Assembly: GCA_001936135.1 (NCBI GenBank)
Contig: CP012817.1
Span: forward strand, 2,294,001-2,358,000
Reading direction: 5' to 3'
DNA from: Saccharomycopsis fibuligera x Saccharomycopsis cf. fibuligera
Taxonomy: Eukaryota; Ascomycota; Saccharomycetes; Ascoideales; Saccharomycopsidaceae
Length of the DNA: 64,000 nucleotides
A program made the translations under genes and the position numbers. The notes under the pieces are model-generated. The model was given only the letters and a program-made list of their open reading frames with translations. It did not search any database and was not told the origin of the DNA. Positions within the stretch are counted from its first letter, which is position 1; each line of letters opens with the position of its first letter. Shown in pieces: positions 46,001 to 57,799 of this stretch.

Positions 46001-47965
46001 CAGTGTATTTTGCACCTAAAAGGTTTTTTTGAAGTTTAAGTTTCAGACAACGTTTTTGCATGATGTCTTTTACTAACCTAAAATTGTTTCAAAGGTTCAT
46101 TATTATTAAGTAAATTTCTGTTCGCCTTGTCTCTCATTCGAGATAAATGGAACCTATGTGTAGTTCCAGAAGTATGAGACGATCTACTACAATACAGTTT
46201 TGTCCTACCCTAATTTTTGATAAGCAAGAAACAGCTAGAAATTTTTTTATAATTTTGGCATGGAAACAAGAGTTTTTTTTTAAATCAAAGCTGTATCGTA
46301 AAATGTAATCAATTAAAAAATCCGTTTTTTTCCTTGACTGCTGTGATATTTATAAAACCATCGTAATGATTTTTTAGTTATTGGCAGGTAAGACCTTTCC
46401 GCAATATATACGAGCACTAGGAAATAAAATCAGCTGTTAGAAATGAGAGAAGAAATACATATTGAAAACATAATGCTTGTTGATTCTAACTAATCTGCTT
46501 TTCATCTATAATTAACCTGCTCACAAACTTTCCCCTTCCGCTATACCATCATTTCACAAATTTAATCATGCATGCTGAGAATCTAAAGTTCCCGGTTGCC
46601 TTTCGATTTTTGTTGTGGACGCCCGATGTCGCCAAATTTCGGTTTAACAGCTATCGACTGCCGATATGGAGAATTTTTGAAATTTTTAATCTATGCTGTT
46701 CCAGCGTCTAGACTATTATTAGCTGTAAATATGATTGTTTCCAAAACAATCATAATGCGCGCGACTGCCTCATCATATTTGCATCTACACATATACTCAT
46801 GAAAGTGTTGGTATCTTTATTGAAAGAAAACTTGAGAAGAATAAAGAGCTGCGGCGGTTAGTACCTCAAAAATTGGTCTGCAATCTATGCCTTGACAACG
46901 TGATGTAAGTGATGTTCGACGTTTCGATATCTACAATTGAATATCAAAAGACTGCGAATAAAGTGATTTTCGACACTCAAGATTAGCTGTTAATGGAAAT
47001 CATCCATAATTTGATTTTATATTTACGCTGCAAGAAAAATCTTTGTCACAAGACAAAATATAACGTAATGACGAAAAGCAAGTGTGTAATAATGATAGTA
47101 ATGACAGTAATAATGACGAGTAACAAATAATCAGTTCGATAAAAAAAAATCTCTAATGAATTTGTAAAATTTTCTTTATATGTACAAAAGAAATAAATAT
47201 AAAATACCTTTAGATGATGAAAAATAGCTATTGGAATAGAACAGGAAAAAGTAGCATTCTAACATATTTTAACAATAAGGAGCAATATAGTAACGTGTAA
47301 AAAGACAACGGTAATAATAATAATATATGTGAAAGTATCATGACAAGAAAGGAAAAAATGCATAAAAAAGCAAAAAAAAAAAAAACAAAAAAACAAGACA
47401 AATAATTCAGATCCCTCCCAAATAAACAGACAATGAAATAAAACATTAGAAAAATAGAGCTGTTGACAATGACGCACAATTGTATTGATGAATATTGATC
47501 AATTGAAATATCAACACCCTGTCATGCAACAAAAAGAATTCCTTTCATTTAAGTTCCTTGACAGAGAAAAAAGGCCGTGTCAAAATATCAGCAAAGAAAC
47601 CCAGTCGCAGCCAAAATATGGTATTAGCGCGCCACATTGATTTCGCGATAAATTGAAGTGAAGATGTATCAAAAGAAAAGTTGTATCATAACCATTATCA
47701 AAAAGTATAATAAAACAGATTTTTTTGGCGTCAAGGAGAAAGGAAAAAATTTGTTGTAATTATATGAGTATCGTGTGGGTGGTTTTTGTTTCAAAAAAGA
47801 TCAACCCATTAATAAATATTATACCGCCAAATTTTTTCAAAAGTTAAAAAAGTTGTTGTTGTTGTTGCTGCTGCTGCTGCTGCCGCATATGGTTTCATAA
47901 AATTGAAAATAACACTTAGATGAACCATTCATATCAAATCAAAACAAACCTGCTAGAGAATTAGT
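43090..47965. promoter_or_regulatory. Spacer between the BUD8-like gene and HAC1
   Basis: About 4.9 kb with no supported gene: the BUD8-like promoter on the left and the HAC1 3' UTR on the right. Several 60-160-codon frames exist (for example 44120-44593, which lacks an ATG start), all without recognisable features. A GTT/CTG repeat lies at 47852-47884. Confidence 0.45.
47852..47884. repeat. (GTT)n(CTG)n repeat in the HAC1 3' flank
   Basis: On the HAC1 sense strand this reads GCGGCAGCAGCAGCAGC and then CAA units, 80-115 bases past the spliced stop codon. The CAG units resemble the Ire1 CNGCNG core but do not sit in an obvious hairpin loop. Confidence 0.7.
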
Positions 47966-49439
47966 TTACTCAAACAGAACAAAGTCATCCATGTCAAACA
48001 TAATAGCTGGCGCTGCGGGCCAATACATAACCAAATAAGAACGACTGAAAACAAAACAGTATTTTGACATAAAAATAAAATTATAAAGTAATAATACACC
48101 GGCTTAATAGACAAGCATACCAGATGCTAGCCATCAGCAAATGAAGAAAGGATTAAAAATCAAAATTGTAAAAAACCTCTGCTGGGTTATGCAACCTGCT
48201 ACTATTGTTTTGACTATGGTCTTCGCTGAATGGTTCACTGAGAAACACATTATTGTTTTGAACAGCAGCTTTATCATTATCGCTGTTACTGATTGTGAAA
48301 TAGTTTGGGAATTCTGACTTAACAGTAGAATTATTGTCATAGTCAGAAGGTAAGAATAATGGGTTTGTCAAATTTGACAAATATTCATCAACACTCATAT
48401 TGTCACTGACGTCAGGACTAGATCCTGTGGTACTTACTGGAGAGCCTCTGGACTCATCACTTAAAGTGGAAGAGTTGGAACTCATATAATCGTTAGAAGT
48501 GATGTCCAAAGTACTACTCAAGTACCCTGGAGATTGTTGCAACGAGTTTGATTCAGATGATTTGAACGGAGAGATATACTCGTGCTTGATCAAAGGAGTC
48601 GAAAGAGGGGAGCTTGGAATTGGAGCTTCAATCTCTTCACTTTTGACTGTTTTTTGCTTTTTGGAACTTGCACCCTTAGATTTGGGACCAGTTCTTTTTT
48701 TAGAAACTTTAGCGGTATCGGTCATTGATCCAGAAATCAAGACGGAAGTTGGGGCGGAAGCGGACGCACCGTCCATTGATGCGGAGGCGGAGGCGGAGGC
48801 GGAGGCGCCGTTGTTAAAAACCGCATCGCCATCGACATTAATCGTGTTTGCAGCTTTTGTGTTGTGGATGTCGGTATAGCCGCCAGTGGCTTTGTCATTT
48901 GCATCAGCCGATGATGATGAAGCTGATGAAATACTGGCGCTTTTTGATTTCTTAGTCTTTTTAGCAACAGTAGCGTCTGCTTCTTCAGCTGAAACGCCGT
49001 CAATGATAAAGTCATCAACGGTGTCATCGAAATTTACGTTGGAGGAGTCACACATTGGTGTCGATCCTCTGGATTCAGAGGCAGCTTTGCTTGATTCCAA
49101 CATTGATTGGACAAATTCAAGCTCAGGAATTGGCTCTTCGTCTAACACAGAAGTGTCAATCCCTGCGGGTTCACCGCCCAATTCTTTAATTTTGTCTAAC
49201 AATTTCTCACTCAATTGTAGTAATTTGGCCTCCTTTGCTTTGTAGGATTTGAGGTTGTTTTCCAACTTGTGGACAGAACTCTCTAAAAATTCGACATGCT
49301 TTCTTTTCTTTTCTCTTGAGGCATGCGCAGCTCTTCTGTTTCTGAGAATACGTTCAATACGTCTTTGTTCTTTTTCCTCTTGAGTCTTTGCTCTTTTTCT
49401 TGGAGGCAAGGTAGATGTAATTTGTGGTAAGTCGCTCAT
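47966..49439 (-). CDS. HAC1: Hac1 bZIP activator of the unfolded protein response
   Basis: The bZIP domain is N-terminal: basic region QRRIERILRNRRAAHASREKKRKH (about 25-48, in two runs; core N34-R-R-A-A-H-A-S-R42), then a leucine zipper (about 52-87). This is the Hac1 signature. The unspliced frame (to 48153) has 428 codons. Two Ire1-type hairpins give the exon pair 48182-49439 and 47966-48015, a 435-residue product. Splicing replaces the last eight residues (EVFYNFDF) by a new 16-residue end starting after NPA and reading APAIMFDMDDFVLFE, acidic and hydrophobic like an activation tail. An S/A/K-rich middle region and an acidic patch lie between. The leader has no ATG for 496 bases. Confidence 0.93.
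48016..48181 (-). other. Unconventional HAC1 intron cut by Ire1
   Basis: On the sense strand the 5' site is AACC-CAGCAGA-GGTT (48188-48174) and the 3' site TGGC-CCGCAGC-GCCA (48022-48008). Each is a four-base-pair stem with a seven-base loop fitting CNG|CNGN, cut after the third base. The 166-nt insert lacks GT...AG ends. Joining the cut ends keeps the frame into a new stop at 47966. The 3' loop CCGCAGC is the same as one of the animal XBP1 loops. Confidence 0.88.
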
Positions 49440-49935
49440 TTTTTTCGCAGTTGTAATTTTCGCAAGGACAGAAATGAAGTAATTGAAATTGAACTAATCG
49501 AATAGAGGTGTAAGAAATAAAAGAAGATAAAAACAGGCAGAGAGTTGAAATTGATGTGAAGTTCTTTCAAGGGATAAAGACGTGGTAGAAAAGAAGTGAA
49601 ATTAAAAGAACTAAAACAAAATGAAATCGGTAATAATAAAGAAAACAAGAATAAACAAGAAAAGAGATAGTGTAACAAGTAAGTGGTGAAGAGAAGTGAA
49701 AAAAATATGATTCAATGAATAGAAGAGAAGATAGAAGAAAAGGGAGATCAGCAGAGAGGGGGAAGCAGAAGAGAGAAGAAGAACAGATCAAAGGATCCAC
49801 AATCCAGGTGAAGCAAAGGAATTAACAGAATATTTATAATTCTCAGGTTTATCTAATCTCTTAGGACAGTTATTGGAAAAAGAATCAAAGAAAAGTTAAC
49901 AAGTATTTTAAGAGCGCTCCGCCTGCAGAGTCCCG
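49440..49935 (-). promoter_or_regulatory. 496-bp ATG-free, pyrimidine-rich HAC1 leader region
   Basis: The sense strand is C/T-rich with no ATG up to 49936. I looked for a long complement between this leader and the intron, as in the S. cerevisiae translational block, and saw no obvious one. Confidence 0.45.
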
Positions 49936-51196
49936 CATATGATAGGACCATTGTGTTGTCGACGCATTAAGATGTACGCGGCGTTTCAGTTTTGGTTCAA
50001 ATGTCGTCAAGGGCGACTTATATCTGGCCAGTCAAAAAGAAAAAAGAGCGGGCCACGGGCTCATAGGCCACACTGTCAGCGCAGCTAGCTGCTGAATGCT
50101 GCAGATGCAGGTTGCACCCCGATATCATGAGGTGCTTCTTAAAAGGTTCTGTAACCACAGGGCCCGCTAGCATCTTGCCCAGTACTATCGCTAAATACAT
50201 TTGCTCAGGCTGCATTGTGCTGCTAGGCGTAGCATAAAGTTGCAAGCCTGAAGGGATCAGGAATCGCGACCTGCGAAGAATCAACCATATGGACTGCATC
50301 AAATCAATCAATCATTTAATCCAAATCGACCCACCAGCATTAAGATTTAAATAGTAGGAGTAAAAAGGAGGCGCGCCCATGGGACGCGGTCCGCTGTAGC
50401 TAAGTTTATAAAACTTATGAAAAACAGAGAGGTTATTGAACTGCCACACCTAATAAGATTTTCATTTGTGGTTATAACCGGTATACCACATGCCCGCTGG
50501 GCCACTTTGGTTTCTTTTCTTAGTAACAGGGCCGGAGCACGAGTATTAATGCTTAAAATAGTTTATACATAGCCAGGCTTTTAAGCTCAACAGTGGCAAA
50601 GCGTGTCTGCTCTATTTACTGCCATTATATGTTGTGTATATAAGGTTACATGCCTGCTGTTGAGTATTGTTATTGTTGCTTAGCCGGTGTAATTGTTTCT
50701 GTCGAGCTCTGAGAGGGCGAACATGAATGCGAAGGGGGACCTTCGGACTGGGATGAGAGCTGCAAAGGTACTGAGCGGGACACGGATTGTTAGCATAGCA
50801 ACAACACGAACTCAAAGATCTTGAAAACATAAACTTCATGTAAAATGGACATCGGCTTGGAAAATTTAGATACACTGAAATCGGAAAACTTATTTTCCTC
50901 AGGATTTTTCATAAGCAGAGAATACAAAAAAAGCAATTTTTTTTTTAAAAAAGGGGGGAAGATGGCTTGAACAATTGATCTGTAAATCGTCAATAAGCAG
51001 AACTGAATTACGCTTTTCTCTGAGGCAGCTGAAAAGTTTAAACAAAGAAATTTGGTTATAACCTTAGACTATTGCAGTACTGAGAAATGAGTATCCAACT
51101 ATCTGTCAGCATCACATCAAAGCGCAGTAGTATTCATGCTTTTGCTATTTTTCCAGTACACGGCTTTTTTGTCCTAGACATTCTGACCAACTGGCC

Positions 51197-51241
51197 GCGC
51201 AAGAGCATAGCGCAAGAGCACAGCGCAAGAGCATAGCGCAA
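51197..51241. repeat. 13-bp tandem repeat, 3.5 copies
   Basis: Unit GCGCAAGAGCATA, with one copy differing by a single base. GC-richer than its surroundings. Confidence 0.8.
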
Positions 51242-51401
51242 CGGCATTAGAGCGTAGTGCAGTGCGGTGTAGGCCCACGCAAACATTAACAGTTCGTCAA
51301 GATACTCTATACATAGAGAAGGGCTCTTGAAGAACCCGAGGCCTTCGAATGTTGTGAGCAATTTAAAACGCTGCACAGGGTTATATGCCCTTAATTAATT
51401 G

Positions 51402-51474
51402 CAAAGTAATAAAGTGACAAAGTAATAAAGTAACAAAGTAACAAAGTAACAAAGCAACAAAGTAACAAAGTAAT
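51402..51474. repeat. 9-bp tandem repeat (AAAGTAACA), about 8 copies
   Basis: Copies vary at one or two positions (AAAGTAATA, AAAGTGACA, AAAGCAACA). Non-coding. Confidence 0.8.
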
Positions 51475-52186
51475 ACAAGAATCCCATCGAGGAGAACGGA
51501 GAGGGCCAAGACTATTTTTCTCAGCCAATAACAACCCACGTCGGCGTTGCAGCAGCGGAACAGTAGACTAAAATAGATCGCTGGAACAGCACGGTGCGCG
51601 CAGAAACCTGCTGCTGCCAGTCAAAAGTAATTCTAGCATATACAACGCTCGCAGCTTTGATTTGCCTCGATCAGCAAGTTCAAAATTGAGCGCTTTAGCT
51701 GAGATACTGGTGGTTGAAGTCCTGGAGTTATGTGCTATTTCGCAGTGAACTGCAGTCAAGGCACGCAGCCTGGACGTGCCATGATAACATTCACGGTACC
51801 GTGGTGATAGATAGACAAGAGCAAGACTGTCTAAAATTTTTCAAAAATTTCACTACGGCGTAAACAATAGCTACTAGATCTATTCAGCAACTCCAACCGC
51901 CGGGCTCTTCTTCGCTTTGGCCCAAGGATGAGCTTTTTTCGTTGACCACACAAGGAAAGGTGCTCTTCGTCGAAGATGCCAGCATCTCAAGATACAGTAT
52001 TGGTGAAAGCTCAGGAACTCAGAGGCTTGAAGGCCAGCCAGGACAGGCACCGTATATTGCTATTGCCGCATATATACGCCATATTATGGCGCACAACACA
52101 CGGTAACGCATCGTAGGACAAAAAGAAATTCGCATAGCTTTCAAATTGCCGGCCGGTGCCTGAATTCTATCAATATCATGATATGA

Positions 52187-52222
52187 TAGGACGTTGTGCA
52201 ACAGTAGGACATTGTGTAACAG
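52187..52222. repeat. 18-bp direct tandem duplication
   Basis: Two adjacent copies of TAGGACGTTGTGCAACAG differing at two positions; each unit contains the short dyad TTGTGCAA. Confidence 0.75.
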
Positions 52223-52844
52223 TAGTTAGTGCTAAGGCCTAGCCCTCGTGTGCTCGCACCGCTGTGACACCCGCACATGTGCATGCTCCATGGAGCCTAG
52301 GCCGTTCGTGGGACGGCCATTGTTGTCTTTGCTGCTGCAGAGACACTGCCCCTCTTGCCTCAAGCTTCCACCATAAGCCCTGTCCCAGCAGGCACTGGGC
52401 AACATCCAGGGTGGCCCTCTTCCATGTTGCTGAGGCTGTCGTCGACGTACGCCGACGCTGGTGTTAGCATTGGCGTGCAGGCCGGGTGATATCCGTGTCC
52501 CACTTAACCAAATAGTATTTTTAACTTACGCAGGTCATAAATGGAAAAATAGCTTGCGTCACTGAGCATAATCACACCGCCGTTCACCATCCATGGTGCA
52601 ATTATAAAAGACCATGATTGACGAGCAGTACCGCTGCCGCACTGCGATGATACTGTCGACATTTGGGCTTTTTTTCAGCTAAAGCGCCGGCACGATTCTA
52701 CCACCGCTACTGAAAAGCTGTTAGCAATGTGCCAGCTTCAAACATTCGTTCTGCTTATCGCATCCATTTGGCCACAAATTTCTCTGACTTTTGGACATTC
52801 ATAAGTCACACAATCTCCTGTAGTCGCAGCTGATCAAACGGCAC

Positions 52845-52914
52845 GCGGTGCGGTGCGGTGCGGTACGGTATGGTACAGTACAGTACAGTACAGTACAGTA
52901 CAGTACAGTTCGGT
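52845..52914. repeat. Pentanucleotide array, 14 units
   Basis: Four GCGGT units, two transitional units (ACGGT, ATGGT), seven ACAGT units and a final TCGGT. The ordered change from one unit type to the other suggests stepwise slippage. Confidence 0.9.
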
Positions 52915-53170
52915 ACAAATATAGCCATGGCACATGGGTCCTATTTAGATCGAATTGAAGATCTTAGACACCAAAGTTTGCAACATTGGGCTCAACATCC
53001 ACACTGCCAATCTTTAATACCGCAGCGGTGCTGTTTATGCCGTATCTTGAGTGTTCCGGCAACTGCTGTACATTCTCGTTGTTGCTGGCTGTCTACGCGT
53101 AGCGACAGATCGAACGCCAATCCACCAACCGTAAATGCAAAAGTGAAGTCAAATGAATGTAGTATCACGA

Positions 53171-53205
<35 letters not shown>

Positions 53206-53793
53206 AATGGGCTCCGTTGAGAAAAGCCATGATGTGCCTACTCACCAAGTTTGTATAAAATAAAAGCATTCGTAACATGGCTCCTACAAAACAGCGCGCA
53301 TTGCTAGCGCTCCAAGAAACGCAGTAAGCACACTAGCAAAGCCCAAGATATGTTCATCTTTACACATTAAAGTTCACATTTCACTTTTTCCAATTCTTTT
53401 ACTCCTTTTTGCTTTTCTACAGTCTAGCGTATAAGTTCCGAAAAGCTGCAATATTCGCAGTCCACACTGTAGCCAAACAAGCACCCCACCAGCGCACAAG
53501 CTGCCCTAACCGCACCTTTGTTATCGGACAATCTGCTACACCCGACTAGTGCTGCGCTCCAGTACTGGCACATTGTATCAAATCTGTGGTTATAGTGTAC
53601 TAAGGTCAATCGATAGTGCAGTGAAGACGGGCTCTGGGTGCCATCGAAAGCCACGTTCATAGGTTATCATCCCTAGTTTCTGTAACACGCCGCTAGTGCT
53701 GCAAACTACGCTAGCTATTTACTGTTCGTCAAAATAACTAGCTAAAGTTTCTCACTAGTGCGCTTTTTTTCTATTGATTCCTCGACCGAAGAC

Positions 53794-54108
53794 ATGGCTT
53801 GGTTTCTTTTGGGTAATATTTTGTACTGTCTCGTCTACATGAATCCACCCATGAGTGCTGAACAAGCTTTTACGCCAAGACCAGGAGAGAAAGTAGCAAG
53901 TGAAAAATGTTCCTATGGCTGGCTCGTGGTAAAACTTTACAGTATCCTTACGGGTGTGATACACATCAATATGGATCTGTTCACTTATTTATCCTTTTTT
54001 TTTCCTGTTCTGGGAACTCAACGGATATATTGTTCTGTGGAATGTTTGTTTCAATTCAAAGTAAAGTCTCCATACACTTGCGTTAACCGTTACTCGGCTT
54101 TGAGCTAG
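53794..54108 (+). CDS. Unrecognised ATG frame, possible orphan
   Basis: A 104-residue frame starting MAWFLLGNILYCLVYMNPP. It is mixed in composition, with two hydrophobic stretches. It matches no family I know and is followed 30 bp later by another frame of similar character. Both may be chance in a GC-balanced spacer. Confidence 0.2.
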   Translation: MAWFLLGNILYCLVYMNPPMSAEQAFTPRPGEKVASEKCSYGWLVVKLYSILTGVIHINMDLFTYLSFFFPVLGTQRIYCSVECLFQFKVKSPYTCVNRYSALS

Positions 54109-54137
54109 CGGTGTGACTACAGGCCGATGATTGATTC

Positions 54138-54371
54138 ATGGCGGTTTCTTTGAATTTCTTTTGGAAGAAGTTGAAAATGGCTTTTGGATTTTCGTCTTGT
54201 AACATGGATGTAACAAAGTACTACGTTCCATCCTCAAGTCTAGAGTTATGGGACATCTACACAGTCAGCACCTTGTCACTGGCGTCGTACTTTGTTTTAT
54301 CTTCATTACCTTTAATCAGTGCTAAGTGGGCAATCATGTGCCACCAATTAGTGAGTTACTCAATTTGTTAA
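54138..54371 (+). CDS. Unrecognised ATG frame, possible orphan
   Basis: A 77-residue frame with an ATG start and one likely membrane segment (VSTLSLASYFVLSSLPLI). An overlapping frame at 54326-54589 continues in a different register with similar composition. No domain is recognised; an eroded membrane-protein gene is possible. Confidence 0.2.
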   Translation: MAVSLNFFWKKLKMAFGFSSCNMDVTKYYVPSSSLELWDIYTVSTLSLASYFVLSSLPLISAKWAIMCHQLVSYSIC

Positions 54372-56341
54372 CCACTTTGGTGCATCACAACAGGCTTTCC
54401 GTAATCGCGATTACGTCTACTTTTTGGTGCATGCGCTCGGTGATCCACTGCCTGATTAATTTTCTCTTACACCGCGATCTGACTGATTGGTTGCAAAGTC
54501 AAAATTATGCCCAAGTTGTAAAACACCCCTCTTTCCACAAATGCGCCTCTTTGATAAACCTCCAAGCAATAACTATAGAGTTAAGATAAATACGCACTAC
54601 ACACATAAAGCAGTTCTCTGAAACTATAGCTTATGTTCACTAGTTGTGTGTTCCATGTTTCAAGATAGTAAATCAAAAAGAAAAGTTCATGTATCTTCCC
54701 CCTTTACCGCCAAAATTTAACGTGCAGTTGTGTGTATGCTACTGTAGTTATACGGTTAGGCTCAAAACATGATCTGCTTGGACTTACACACATTAGGACT
54801 TTTCAATTGCTGCTAAAAGTACCGACTAGCTACTAACATGACAATGTAGAAATTGTTGATATATCGATATCAATTACTGGCTACGATAGGCAATACAGAA
54901 ACTGCCTTCGATGCTTCAGTATAAAGTTTTAATACTTGGGTCACTTATATAAAGTCGTATCACTATAGCGATTGACGCCTGTTGAAGTAGAGACTGCTGC
55001 ACATGTGTGTTTAAATTTTTCTTTTTCTTTTTTTAAGGTCTGAAGACTTTATTTTTTGCTTTCTGATTATCGCTATAGATGATGCCGTAAAGGAGTAGAA
55101 GTGATGCCAGAAGCAAAATCAACTACAGACAATAAAAACTGTACCCATTAACAAATTCTCACTTTTATTATTGCTGTGTCAAGCAGCCGCTGTATCAAGC
55201 AGCCATACTTTGGACAAAGTATACAACAAGCTGAAGCCCCACAATGCATCCACGAGTGTCAAAAAAATAACAACAATCAGTGTTCAGCCCTTCGAGGAAT
55301 TAAACTTCATTTGTGCATTTAATACATGTCACAGCCAAAGGAGTTGCCCTTGGTTCGCGTTTTACCTTTATCTTTATTCTTTTTTTTTTTTTTTTTTTTT
55401 ATTTTTTCTTTTTCTTTTCGTCGTTTCTTTTCTTCCCAGCTTCCCCCCCTCATTTCAGAGCCTTAATTATTGCCAGCCGCGCACACCACTTCCTTAAAGA
55501 GAAATGTTATTGGCTCATTGCAGCTTGATTGCAACTCGGAAAACCATTAATCATGTGAGTTAAGCCCAAACGCCCGCACACCACCATGGCTATGGTGAAT
55601 GGGTGGATTGAACAACATCCTTTTTGTGTCATTTACGCTTGCAGCACACAAATTAGTGGCACAAAAGCCCCCAAAAGACTTTTGCATGTGATTTTATGTG
55701 CTATTGCATTCAGTTTATCAGAACTTCATATGAGCTACATATAGTCTACCAGTTAATTTGTATGCCCTCAAAATCTGTAGAATTTAGCCTTCTATTGGTT
55801 GTCTTTCTCTCGTTGGACTGGTCGAAGTGATCACTTGCCCTGACTGTAGATGCAATTGTAATAGATCTTAGCCGCTAACGGATTCTTTTCATTTATTTTG
55901 TTCGCCACAGAGACATTTAGTAGACTTTTTTGGAAGTGCGCCATATTCCGCGGATGTGTTATTTTTTGTATTGCTGCTATATGTTGCGAATCAGTAACAA
56001 CATATACAATTCAAAGGGAAGACCAAAGCAAATTTTGATAGTTCATTCTCTCGTATTGCTAGTCAAAAGTTTAGTTGCATGTATATTACAGGGCTTTAAG
56101 TCCTACTGAGTAGTACTGGACAGATCAAAACCCGGGCATGTTGAATTTTTTTTGGAGCATCACACCCCCGATATACTCTGCAGATGTCCGAAAATGGAAC
56201 GTTGAAAATCTGGAAAAAAAAATGAAAAATAGTCTTTCAAAATACCAAAAACCAAGTAGACAGACATTGATATCATAGACCCTTTTGTACCTCAAATCGT
56301 TTCTAAAAACTGAAAACAGCAAGGCAAAAGCAATAAACAAG

Positions 56342-57394
56342 ATGTTTTCACCACATTTGGCTAAGTCATTAAGACCAAGTGTGCTTTTCTCAAACACTTT
56401 TAGATCCTTTTGCACCAACACCAGCGGCCGTACTATAAACTTAGCCACAAGATTATCATCTTCTAAACTTAAGCTTCGTCCATCCCACCATCAACAACAA
56501 CATCAACTGTTCTCCACCACCACCTATGCCCCAAAAAATAATAACAAAAATAACCTCAGTAGCAGTAAAGCTAGCGCTGACAAAGAAGGCGGCATCAAAT
56601 TTCATTACTTAATCTTCATTGGGCTTTTCAGTTACGTTGCTCTTTCTGAAGCAGCTAAGAGAATGGAAAAGAATAAAGACAAGAATAGCTTCAGCGAAGA
56701 GGAATTCAACAAGTTGCAAGATGGCTTGAGAAGAAAAACTAAAATGATTCCTGACGATATTGAAGAACAAGAAGTGCAAATAGACAATGATAAAGTGGCA
56801 GCAGCAGCAGCAGCTCTTATCGGTAACAGTACCAAGACTGCAACGAATTACACCGCAAAGAATGTCAGTGTATACTTGGTGCCTTCCAAAAACATAAATA
56901 ACACTAACTTCAGTGTCAATGAAAAAGACAGACAACACTTCCATATCATTGACGCGGAAAAGTTAACTGAGTTGGAAAAAAACGATATCAAATCCAGATA
57001 TGGTCCGTTATTGCAAGAATGTGAAAGATTTGGCAGAAGTGTGCCAGTGGGAACCAAGACTGCTATTGTTGGTAATGCCATAATGCAAATCCTTAAGCAA
57101 CAGGCCCCAGATACTGACAGTTACAGTAGTAATAATGGTAATAGCAATGGCGAAAATAATGTTATTGGTAATCAAAAGCATGTATTTGTGGTTGTTGGGT
57201 TCCCTGACTCCATTAATGAAGCAATCAAATTTGAAGAAAAAGTCGTTACTGTGAAGAAGTTGATTTCGGTGGTGGGAGCCGGCAACGAGGAAAGCTCGTC
57301 AAGGGAAATTAGTGATGTGGTGGATTATTACGATACGGTCAAGAAAGTGGCTAGAGTTTCTAGTGCTGAGGAGATTAAGCAGATTGCAAATTAA
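56342..57394 (+). CDS. AIM36: Mitochondrial protein Aim36
   Basis: Starting at MFSPHLAKSLRPS (56342) the product has 350 residues and an Arg/Ser-rich mitochondrial presequence. An in-frame start at 56285 would add 19 residues and spoil it. A single membrane helix (about 86-103, YLIFIGLFSYVALS) is followed by EAAKRMEKNKDKNSFSEEEF, then NKLQDGLRRK, the same order as in S. cerevisiae Aim36/Fmp39 (KTTLSEEEFENVVKGLKRR). Later blocks (YGPLLQECERFGRSVPVGTKT, taken in parts; VVGFPDSINEAIKFEEKV; DVVDYYDTVKKVARV) fit the family. It is an inner-membrane protein of unknown biochemical role. N-rich insertions make it longer than the S. cerevisiae protein (about 255). Confidence 0.87.
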   Translation: MFSPHLAKSLRPSVLFSNTFRSFCTNTSGRTINLATRLSSSKLKLRPSHHQQQHQLFSTTTYAPKNNNKNNLSSSKASADKEGGIKFHYLIFIGLFSYVALSEAAKRMEKNKDKNSFSEEEFNKLQDGLRRKTKMIPDDIEEQEVQIDNDKVAAAAAALIGNSTKTATNYTAKNVSVYLVPSKNINNTNFSVNEKDRQHFHIIDAEKLTELEKNDIKSRYGPLLQECERFGRSVPVGTKTAIVGNAIMQILKQQAPDTDSYSSNNGNSNGENNVIGNQKHVFVVVGFPDSINEAIKFEEKVVTVKKLISVVGAGNEESSSREISDVVDYYDTVKKVARVSSAEEIKQIAN

Positions 57395-57799
57395 GGAGCA
57401 GTATTGGTTGGATTAGTACTCGTCGCTCTTCATGTAAATATATATTTGAAGTAAAAACTGTAAACTTTCTGACATATACAAAGCGTGAACTTATTCATAT
57501 ATATACAATATGCGCTTACTTTTAATTTTATCTTGTTTACTCTATGTTAATGTAAGAATACAATAAACTGAAATACACAGAATTGCTACATGAAACAGTG
57601 GTTATAAAACCAAAAAAGCCCTAAGCTATAACCTTTCCCGGTACAGTCAAAACAAAAAACGTTTATAATGTTAATCCAAAGAGAGAAAAAATAAACATGA
57701 AGTAATAATAAAAATGACGATGATAAAAGAAAAAGAAAAGAGGAGGACAGATGGAAAGAAAAAAGCTACCTAAAAATACAACAAATGCGCAACACATAT
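57395..57799. other. Convergent AIM36-TIF34 3' spacer
   Basis: AT-rich 3' flanks. I see nothing else. Confidence 0.5.

Larger units (their letters stand above)
49936..56341. other. Repeat-rich gene-poor spacer between HAC1 and AIM36
   Basis: About 6.4 kb with mixed base composition. It holds four short tandem-repeat arrays (51197, 51402, 52187, 52845), an A tract (53172-53202) and a T tract near 55378. Two adjoining ATG frames at 53794-54371 are listed separately. No tRNA, LTR or other mobile element was recognised. Confidence 0.4.

Noticed and set aside
56285-56341. 19-codon N-terminal extension of AIM36
   Set aside because: It would bury the mitochondrial presequence that starts at 56342.
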